NCBI GenBank assembly: GCA_014729375.1
Contig: WJKA01000089.1
Span: 1 to 6,367 of the forward strand
Source of the DNA: Chitinivibrionales bacterium
GTDB lineage: Bacteria > Fibrobacterota > Chitinivibrionia > Chitinivibrionales > WJKA01
Length of the DNA: 6,367 nucleotides
Reading direction: 5' to 3'
Every line of letters starts with the position of its first letter. Within the stretch, counting starts at the first letter, position 1. The position numbers and the translations under genes were made by a program. Under the pieces are notes generated by a model that was not told the DNA's origin, did not search any database, and worked only from the letters and a program-made list of their open reading frames with translations. This document shows, piece after piece, positions 1-4,996 of this stretch.

Positions 1-780
1 ACGTTGACGAACGCCTGGAATAACAAGATCAAACCTGCCCTCAGCCAGCTATGGACGTGGCTCGAGACGAATATCCCTATCGCTATCCAGACGGTGGCTG
101 ATTTCTGGGAGAACACGCTGCGGCCAGCGATGGTTGCCTTAGGCGACTTTATCAAGGAAGACGTCGTGCCCGTCATCGAGACGATATGCGAGTGGCTGGG
201 CGAGAACGTCCCTATCGCTATGAAGGCCGTAGCTGATTTCTGGAACGATACCCTCAAGCCTGCCTTCGAGGATTTGATCGAGTTCGCTGGCAAGGTGTGG
301 GACGCGCTAGAGGCGCTGCGCGACTTTCTTCTCAATAAGCTCATCGAGGCTATCTCGAAGGCTGTCAAGTTTATCATCAAGATACGCGACGCCTTCAACG
401 ACGTCAAAGACGCCGTAGGGGGGGTGGTCGAATGGATTAAGTGGCTGATTGAATGGCTTGGCAAGGTTCGAGTCCCTGAACCAGTACAGGAGCACTCGCT
501 ACCCCCGCTGGCACAGGGCTTCTTCGACACTGCGCAGACAGCCGAGATGCTGACTGAGCAGATGGGGCCGCTGGTGTCGATGTTAAGCTCGATGCAGGGG
601 TGGGGAAGCTCGCTCTCCGGCCTGCGAGCTCCGGCGGCGGTAGCGCGGGCAGGGCAAGCTGTCACCTACTACGACCAGCGCAGCTACAGCGATGACTACA
701 ACCTGCACACGCAAACCACGCTGCGTCCTGGTGGCTTGCGAATGGAGTTCGACGCCATGCGGGCGCTGGGGACGAGGTAG
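1..780 (+). CDS. Tape measure protein, C-terminal part (5' end outside window)
   Basis: The tape measure protein fills the tail tube, sets tail length, and is ejected ahead of the DNA. The reading frame is open to the first base; the TTG at position 4 could serve as a start, but the protein reads as the end of a longer one, so I treat it as 5'-truncated. Counting residues from that TTG, residues 1-155 are helical and rich in Trp. A motif (N-I/V-P-I-A...VADFW..TLKPA) occurs at residues 23-42 and again at 68-87, exactly 45 residues apart; a third partial copy (W5..IKPA) lies 30 residues before the first. Regular Trp spacing of this kind is typical of tape measure proteins. Residues 105-155 form a hydrophobic amphipathic region. 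The last 90 residues, ending in a Tyr-rich segment and RMEFDAMRAL, resemble the usual tape measure tail end. The gene lies directly upstream of the Dit-like gene, the standard order. Confidence 0.8.
   Translation, partial: TLTNAWNNKIKPALSQLWTWLETNIPIAIQTVADFWENTLRPAMVALGDFIKEDVVPVIETICEWLGENVPIAMKAVADFWNDTLKPAFEDLIEFAGKVWDALEALRDFLLNKLIEAISKAVKFIIKIRDAFNDVKDAVGGVVEWIKWLIEWLGKVRVPEPVQEHSLPPLAQGFFDTAQTAEMLTEQMGPLVSMLSSMQGWGSSLSGLRAPAAVARAGQAVTYYDQRSYSDDYNLHTQTTLRPGGLRMEFDAMRALGTR
70..264 (+). repeat. Internal 135-nt (45-residue) repeat in the tape measure gene
   Basis: The 13-mer TCCCTATCGCTAT occurs at 74-86 and 209-221, exactly 135 nt apart, and GCTGATTTCTGG also recurs at the same spacing. 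At protein level residues 23-42 match 68-87 at most positions (NIPIA.., VADFW, TLRPA/TLKPA). The shared DNA shows that the duplication is fairly recent or is kept homogeneous. The partial upstream copy is offset by 30 residues, so the spacings are multiples of 15 residues. Confidence 0.75.
774..777 (+). promoter_or_regulatory. Ribosome binding site of the Dit-like gene
   Basis: GAGG lies 6 nt upstream of the ATG at 784 and overlaps the end of the tape measure gene, whose TAG stop is at 778-780. It supports the 784 start and therefore the inclusion of the Thr/Ser tract in the Dit-like protein. Confidence 0.6.
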
Positions 781-783
781 GCA

Positions 784-2286
784 ATGCCATTCACGACGAC
801 CAGCACGTCCAGTACTAGTACGTCGACGACCTCAACCAGCACGACGACGACGAGTACGTCGATCACGACGACGAGCACGACAACGACGAGTACGTCGATC
901 ACGACAACCTCGACCAGTATCACGACGACGAGCACGTCTACGAGCATCACTACGTCCACCACGCGCTCATTATCAACCAGCGTGACGATTAGCAGCACTA
1001 GCACGACGTCAAGCTCTATCAGCACGACGACGGTGCAAGAGCAGTACCTCCGCAAGCTCTGCTTGCCCGAAGCCGACCAAGTGCTCGTCCCGGTCGACGC
1101 AGGCACGGGCGAACTGAGTGCTTATCCGCTTCTGAGCTGGTTTGGGTTGCACCGGGGAGACCGGCTGGCTATCACGGGCGCGGGGGCAGCTCCCAGTCAC
1201 TTTATCACGCAGCGTGGACCTTATCAGGACGGCGAGACACCTATCGACATGCGGTTCGATGGCCGTACGCTCCAAGTCGTCATCGGTGCACGCCTCACGT
1301 CGAGGGCCGACTACTGGGACCGCCGCAATAAGCTCCTAGATCTCTTGCGACCCAACCGCGCCTTCTCAGAGACGGCAAATGAGCCGCAACCTTGCGTCTA
1401 CCGCCGCTGGCTCACGGGCGGCAAGCTGATGCGGGGTTCTGACTTACGTACCGAGGCGGGTACGGCCTACGTCTATTCTGACAGCGCGGGGTTCGTCCAC
1501 CACGGCGTGCAAGCGGGGGCACCGCTGTTCATCACCAGCGGCAGCAACCACGGGCAGTACACCGTGCTCGAAGTGGTCAACGACTACACGCTACGCCTGG
1601 ATGCTGACATGGGGTTTGACCAGACGACCGGATGGTTCATCACAAGGCGTGCGTGGATGATCCGCGACCTGTACGTCGTAGCCGAGAGCGGCCCTGCGTT
1701 TGACGAGAGCAACGAAGGCTCCCCTTACCACCCAGTAGGCCACCGCGACGTCATTCAGTTCGTGGCGCACGATCCGATGTGGTACGGGCCGCTCCAGAAA
1801 GAGGACTGGGGGCTGCTCGAGGCGGCGGCGAACTACGGTGACTTGGTGTTCGACGGCGAAGGCGCGTGGATGGGAGCAAGAGAAGGTGTAGGTAGGTGGC
1901 TGTTCCTCCCATCGAGCGTCGCGGGTATGAGTGGCTCGACGAACCTCGTCTACTGGGGCACTGTTCCGGCCAAACCCACGATCTACATCACAGGCCCAGC
2001 GACGAACCCAAGCATCCGCAATGCGACGGTAGACAAAGAGATCGTGTTTGACTACACAGTAAGCGCAGGTGAAGAAGTTACAGTTGACACGCTCGACTTG
2101 CTCGTCTACAACAACTTCGGTGAGAACCTATTGCACTACGTGAGTGGCAACCTGGCGACGTTCGGTCTGTTCCCACCACCAGACGCGCCTAACCGAATCA
2201 ACGATGTGAGCGTGAGCTTCAGCGGCGGCAGCGCGGGTGGGTCGGAGGTACGCATCGAGTGGAGGAACCGGTACAATGGCATCTGA
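784..2286 (+). CDS. Distal tail (Dit-like) protein with N-terminal Thr/Ser tract
   Basis: This 500-residue protein is probably the distal tail protein, a ring that joins the tail tube to the tip hub. Residues 4-83 are almost entirely Thr and Ser. Residues 84-195 look like the Dit N-terminal domain, including RADYWDRRNKLLDLLRP (174-190), a pattern typical of the Sipho_tail family. Residues 205-290 look like an inserted beta-rich domain (GVQAGAPLFITSGSNHGQYT pattern). Residues 380-500 match the Dit C-terminal half: GTVPAKPTIYITGP, NPSIRN, SGNLATF, and a final EWRNRYNGI. The start is supported by GAGG 6 nt upstream and a 3-nt gap from the tape measure stop. The gene is longer than ordinary Dit proteins because of the tract and the insert. 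No Met lies between the tract and the core, so the tract cannot be dropped by choosing another ATG, although a GTG at 1033 is possible. The end overlaps the next small ORF by 11 nt. Confidence 0.82.
   Translation: MPFTTTSTSSTSTSTTSTSTTTTSTSITTTSTTTTSTSITTTSTSITTTSTSTSITTSTTRSLSTSVTISSTSTTSSSISTTTVQEQYLRKLCLPEADQVLVPVDAGTGELSAYPLLSWFGLHRGDRLAITGAGAAPSHFITQRGPYQDGETPIDMRFDGRTLQVVIGARLTSRADYWDRRNKLLDLLRPNRAFSETANEPQPCVYRRWLTGGKLMRGSDLRTEAGTAYVYSDSAGFVHHGVQAGAPLFITSGSNHGQYTVLEVVNDYTLRLDADMGFDQTTGWFITRRAWMIRDLYVVAESGPAFDESNEGSPYHPVGHRDVIQFVAHDPMWYGPLQKEDWGLLEAAANYGDLVFDGEGAWMGAREGVGRWLFLPSSVAGMSGSTNLVYWGTVPAKPTIYITGPATNPSIRNATVDKEIVFDYTVSAGEEVTVDTLDLLVYNNFGENLLHYVSGNLATFGLFPPPDAPNRINDVSVSFSGGSAGGSEVRIEWRNRYNGI
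793..1032 (+). repeat. Thr/Ser low-complexity tract in the Dit-like gene
   Basis: Residues 4-83 of the Dit-like protein are Thr and Ser with only scattered Ile, Val, Leu and one Arg. At DNA level this is a degenerate ACG/AGC/ACC/TCG pattern with some true repeats: a 23-nt string beginning ACGACGAGTACGTCG occurs at 847-869 and 883-905, offset by 36 nt (12 codons). Several synonymous codons are mixed, so the composition appears to be held at protein level and is not just a fresh triplet expansion. The function is unknown; an exposed linker or a glycosylated stalk is possible. Confidence 0.9.
2261..2265 (+). promoter_or_regulatory. Ribosome binding site of the small Tat-like ORF
   Basis: GGAGG lies 10 nt upstream of the ATG at 2276, inside the last codons of the Dit-like gene. 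It is the main argument that the small ORF starts there and is translated. The spacing is at the long end of the usual range. Confidence 0.5.
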
Positions 2287-2503
2287 GTTTTCAACATCTG
2301 AGTTTTCAAGGAGAGAGTTCCTGCTGCTGGGGAGTGCGGTGCTTGCAACGCCACCGCTGTGGCAGGTAGGGGGGAGCGACATGCAGACAAAGGTCTACGG
2401 CACGGCCTGGGGATTCAGCGAGGGAGGATTGTCCTTCCCGGCGTACTTCCAGGAGAGGAAGGTGAGGCGCGGATTTTCAACCACGCAGGAGGTGACGAGA
2501 TGA
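2276..2503 (+). CDS. Small protein with twin-arginine-like N terminus, unknown function
   Basis: I do not recognise this 75-residue protein. Its N terminus reads as a Tat-type signal: SRREFL at residues 11-16 fits the S/T-R-R-x-F-L pattern and is followed by a hydrophobic stretch (LLLGSAVLATPPLW, 16-29). No clear Ala-x-Ala cleavage site is seen, so it could remain anchored. The rest (30-75) is polar with aromatic residues and has no recognised domain. Evidence for translation is a GGAGG upstream, an 11-nt overlap with the Dit stop, and an ATGA overlap (2500-2503) with the next gene, which suggests coupled translation. An internal ATG at 2381, preceded by GGGGAG at 2371-2376, could instead start a 40-residue protein without the signal. 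A perfect 15-bp tandem duplication lies in the first codons (SEFS repeated). It could be a phage accessory or membrane protein, or a spacer ORF with a chance Tat motif. Confidence 0.5.
   Translation: MASEFSTSEFSRREFLLLGSAVLATPPLWQVGGSDMQTKVYGTAWGFSEGGLSFPAYFQERKVRRGFSTTQEVTR
2280..2309 (+). repeat. Perfect 15-bp tandem duplication
   Basis: CATCTGAGTTTTCAA occurs at 2280-2294 and again, without gap, at 2295-2309. The first copy contains the TGA stop of the Dit-like gene (2284-2286). The unit is five codons, so it keeps the frame of the small ORF and duplicates its SEFS residues. Each copy carries one TTTTCAA heptamer. The second copy runs into AAGGAGAG, which looks like a ribosome binding site but has no suitable start codon at the right distance. 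Confidence 0.9.
2488..2495 (+). promoter_or_regulatory. Strong ribosome binding site of the fibre-like gene
   Basis: GGAGGTGA is an extended match to the 16S rRNA anti-Shine-Dalgarno, 4 nt before the ATG at 2500. It decides the start at 2500 rather than the upstream in-frame GTG at 2359, which would overlap the small ORF by about 145 nt. Confidence 0.85.
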
Positions 2504-3525
2504 CGCAAGAAAGCAGACCAGTAGGGCAACACATCGACAACTACGCTGACGGCGACAGCGGGCCATACAGCAGCGCCCAGTGGCGCGAGCTGTTCGCTGC
2601 ACTATTCACTACGAACCCCACGACTCAAGGTCCGGTGTGGGGCTACCTAAACGAGTTGGAAGTTACGTCTGGCGGGGCCAACAGTATCAGTGTGGACACG
2701 GGAGCGTGCCTTGTCAACGGCAACTTGCTCCTCAACGACGCCTCGGTGTCTTTCACGCCAACCAGCGCCCCGGCAGGACAGACGCGCTACGACCGCGTGG
2801 TAGCAGTGCTCAACGACAACAACACCACATACAGCACAAACTTGATCTTCCCGACGAACCTGACTGACTACGCCAGCGCGTCGTCGATCCAGGAGTACGC
2901 CTGCCGCCTAGCGATCTTGCAAGGGACGCCAGGAGCAGGCACGCCGTCGTTGGTACAGAGCGGGAGCACCTACATGGTGCCTCTGGCGAGCTACATTATC
3001 AACGACGCAGGGGCGATCAGCTCCCTCACGGACCAGCGGGAGTTTGCCATATTTTCAAACGCCGCTCATAGGAGGATCTTTGTACCGGCAGTCTCGGCTT
3101 ACAACGACACAGACAACTCTAATATCGTGATGAATGCTGTATCTGGCTGGCCGCTTCCTACAGGCAAGGATTCTAAGGCGTTTGGCGTGTGGCGTATGCC
3201 ATTTACCCCGCCGGACAACATGAGTGTCTATGCCGTAGGACAAACCATCGCTTCTGGCGGTGACGTCTATATCGACGGTACGGTGTGGCACGCCAAATGC
3301 GGCGAGACGTGTTGCCCGACCTCGTACTCCAACGACGATGGGGCCTATGCTTATACGACAACGCTGAATCAAATTGAGTGCATTGCACCCACGACAGGCT
3401 TAGAGGCCACTATCGAAGAAGGAGACTTGTTGTGGTTCAGGTTCCGCAGGGTGGGCACAAACCCATCAGATGCCTATGGTTATGCACTCTACTTTAACGG
3501 TTGGGAGATACGTTTCGACGTATAA
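2500..3525 (+). CDS. Tail fibre / receptor-binding-like protein
   Basis: This 341-residue protein looks like a tail-tip appendage that may contact the host surface. Residues 25-185 resemble a domain common at the start of phage upper-fibre and baseplate proteins: ISVDTGACLVNG (63-74), then GQTRYDRVVAVLNDNNTT (93-110), EYACRLAILQGTP (132-144), MVPLASYIIN (159-168) and SLTDQREFAIF (175-185). Residues 192-341 form a second, beta-rich domain that I read as a jelly-roll-like C-terminal module (FGVWRMPF at 228-235, NGWEIRFDV at the end). It has a Cys cluster, KCGETCCP (266-273), plus C294, which could make disulfides or bind metal. The start is set by a strong GGAGGTGA site and an ATGA overlap with the small ORF. 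The position between Dit and hub genes is unusual for a fibre. The exact role and receptor are unknown; a baseplate accessory protein is the alternative. Confidence 0.7.
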   Translation: MTQESRPVGQHIDNYADGDSGPYSSAQWRELFAALFTTNPTTQGPVWGYLNELEVTSGGANSISVDTGACLVNGNLLLNDASVSFTPTSAPAGQTRYDRVVAVLNDNNTTYSTNLIFPTNLTDYASASSIQEYACRLAILQGTPGAGTPSLVQSGSTYMVPLASYIINDAGAISSLTDQREFAIFSNAAHRRIFVPAVSAYNDTDNSNIVMNAVSGWPLPTGKDSKAFGVWRMPFTPPDNMSVYAVGQTIASGGDVYIDGTVWHAKCGETCCPTSYSNDDGAYAYTTTLNQIECIAPTTGLEATIEEGDLLWFRFRRVGTNPSDAYGYALYFNGWEIRFDV

Positions 3526-3535
3526 TTAGCTAATG
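3521..3535 (+). promoter_or_regulatory. Possible leaderless promoter with palindrome at the hub gene start
   Basis: A perfect TATAAT (3521-3526) ends 6 nt before the ATG at 3533, about the distance at which transcription would begin at or next to the start codon. No Shine-Dalgarno precedes this ATG. A -35 element is poor: TTGGGA at 3501-3506 leaves only a 14-nt spacer. The 10-bp perfect palindrome ATTAGCTAAT (3525-3534) overlaps the -10 and the start codon. This is an AT-rich island in GC-rich surroundings. It overlaps the TAA stop of the upstream gene, so chance or simple translational coupling remains possible. Confidence 0.35.
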
Positions 3536-4984
3536 GCTAGGATCGAGTGGCAGGTCTGGCAACGCAACCACGACGGTGAGAGGATCGCTATCTACGCGGG
3601 TCAAGGACGGCGTACGGGTGGCATGCAGGGCTTCCGGTTCGAGAAGCGCCTAGGGCCGCCTGGCGAGTTCGTGATTGAGATCAGCGGCGACGACTCGCGC
3701 ATAGACAGCATCGAGACAGACCACGTCTTCGAGTTCTGGTACCGCGACATCGTGGCCGAGTTAGACTGGACGCGTGCTTTCTCTGGCTTTCACCGTGACG
3801 AGGACTACCGTGATCTAGAGGACGGCACGATGGTCTACCAGTCCATCGGGAGGTCACTCGAGGACATCCTGGTGAGCGAGACCATCCCAGGGCCAGCTGC
3901 GTCTCACACGTCGTGTATCGGGGGGCCTGCCGAGACGCCCGCTAAGGAGCACGTCGACCAGACTGTAGGGCCGGGAGCGGATCATCCCCGCCAGGGCCTC
4001 ACGGTGGAGGCAGATGGAGGAACGGGCAAATACTGGTGCAAGTGCGTGGCGTACGAGAACCTGCTCGATGTCCTAATGGACATAGCGCACACCGGGCCGG
4101 GAGATTTTCAAGTCGAGCAGACGAATCCAAGCTGGAACGAGACGACAGGTGACATCGGGATGGAGTTCCGCTGGCGCACGCCGCGTTGGGGAAAAGACCG
4201 CAGGCGAGGCAACACAGCAGGCAACAAGCCTCTGGTATTTTCAAAAGAGCTGGGTAACGTCGTCGAGATCCACTACCGCTATTCTCGTCTCGACGAGGCC
4301 AACGTAGTGACGGGGATCGGGGAAGGCTATCGCCGCACGCGCAAGACCTTCCGGATGTCTAGCGGCCACGAAGACGACAGCCCGTGGGCGCGTCGCCACG
4401 TAGTGCGCAACATCCAGAAGAGCGCCACCGATATCCAGATGCAGGGCGACCTGATCGACGCCTTAGAGCGCGGCAAGCCGAGCGAGCTGATGGAAGTGAC
4501 GGTCAAACAGACCAAGGCCACTCGCTGGAAGCGCGACTGGGACCTGGGCGACCTAGTGACGACAGAGGTGCGGGGCCGCGAGGTCGACCAGAAAATCGTC
4601 GGCGTGCAAGTCGGACTAGACCCCGATGGCAACATGACCTTGGTCGCCTTGATGGAAGAGATGGACACTAGCTTGGGCCTGACGAGCACAAGCACGAGCA
4701 CGACGACCTCTACGACGACGAGCACCTCGACCTCTACCAGTACGACGAGCACGTCAACGACCTCGACCAGCGTGACTATGAGTTACAGCACGACGCAGAC
4801 GGCCTACACGAGGCCTCCGACGACGACGAGCACGACAACGATCTCGAGCACGAGCACTACGAGCGTCAGCCTCAGCATGACGATGACGCGGCAGCCACCA
4901 ACGACAAGCACCAGCACAACAAGTACGAGCACGAGCACGACGACAACGAGTTCGTCTGTAAGCACGACGACGCTCTGTCCGTAG
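3533..4984 (+). CDS. Tail hub protein, ReqiPepy6 Gp37-like, with C-terminal Thr/Ser tail
   Basis: This 483-residue protein fits the Siphovirus Gp37-like family, tail-tip hub proteins that close the tube below Dit. Residues 28-120 carry the N-terminal features: a GEFVIEISGDDSRI stretch (44-57), FEFWYRDI (66-73), FSGFHRDEDY (83-92) and the SIGRSLEDIL segment (104-113). Residues 165-185 hold a YWCKCVAYENLLDVL element with C169 and C171. VFSKELGNVVEIHYRYS (235-251) and WDLGDLVTTEV (336-346) followed by QKIVGVQVGLDPDG (353-366) are typical of the C-terminal half. The core ends near residue 383. Residues 384-480 are a Thr/Ser tail with short interruptions such as TAYTRPP, and the protein ends L-C-P. 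This tail is not part of the usual family. The start lies 7 nt after the previous stop and lacks a Shine-Dalgarno, so translation may be leaderless or coupled. Confidence 0.8.
   Translation: MARIEWQVWQRNHDGERIAIYAGQGRRTGGMQGFRFEKRLGPPGEFVIEISGDDSRIDSIETDHVFEFWYRDIVAELDWTRAFSGFHRDEDYRDLEDGTMVYQSIGRSLEDILVSETIPGPAASHTSCIGGPAETPAKEHVDQTVGPGADHPRQGLTVEADGGTGKYWCKCVAYENLLDVLMDIAHTGPGDFQVEQTNPSWNETTGDIGMEFRWRTPRWGKDRRRGNTAGNKPLVFSKELGNVVEIHYRYSRLDEANVVTGIGEGYRRTRKTFRMSSGHEDDSPWARRHVVRNIQKSATDIQMQGDLIDALERGKPSELMEVTVKQTKATRWKRDWDLGDLVTTEVRGREVDQKIVGVQVGLDPDGNMTLVALMEEMDTSLGLTSTSTSTTTSTTTSTSTSTSTTSTSTTSTSVTMSYSTTQTAYTRPPTTTSTTTISSTSTTSVSLSMTMTRQPPTTSTSTTSTSTSTTTTSSSVSTTTLCP
4682..4972 (+). repeat. 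Thr/Ser low-complexity tract ending the hub gene
   Basis: Residues 384-480 of the hub protein are mostly Thr and Ser, encoded by mixed ACG, AGC, ACC, TCG, ACA and AGT codons. Two short breaks interrupt it: SYSTTQTAYTRPP (417-429) and LSMTMTRQPP (447-456). These contain Tyr, Arg and Pro and resemble each other in having an Arg-x(0-1)-Pro-Pro end before the tract resumes. The tract ends STTTLCP and stop. It resembles the tract at the start of the Dit-like gene and those in the downstream fibre gene. Confidence 0.9.
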
Positions 4985-4996
4985 GATTTTCAATCG

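Noticed and set aside
793..1032. Thr/Ser tract DNA as a CRISPR array or minisatellite
   Set aside because: No regular repeat and spacer structure; the pattern is degenerate and in frame with a coding gene.
696..1106. 136-residue - strand ORF rich in Val and Leu, resembling a membrane protein
   Set aside because: It is the antisense of the Thr/Ser tract; ACG and AGC codons read backwards give Val, Leu and similar residues. No ribosome site or homology is apparent.
2359..2499. Upstream GTG extension of the fibre-like gene
   Set aside because: The extension translates to an unconvincing sequence, overlaps the small ORF, and the strong GGAGGTGA site points to the ATG at 2500.
3526..3532. Transcription terminator between the fibre-like and hub genes
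   Set aside because: The gap is only 7 nt; the palindrome is short, AT-rich and lacks a following T run.
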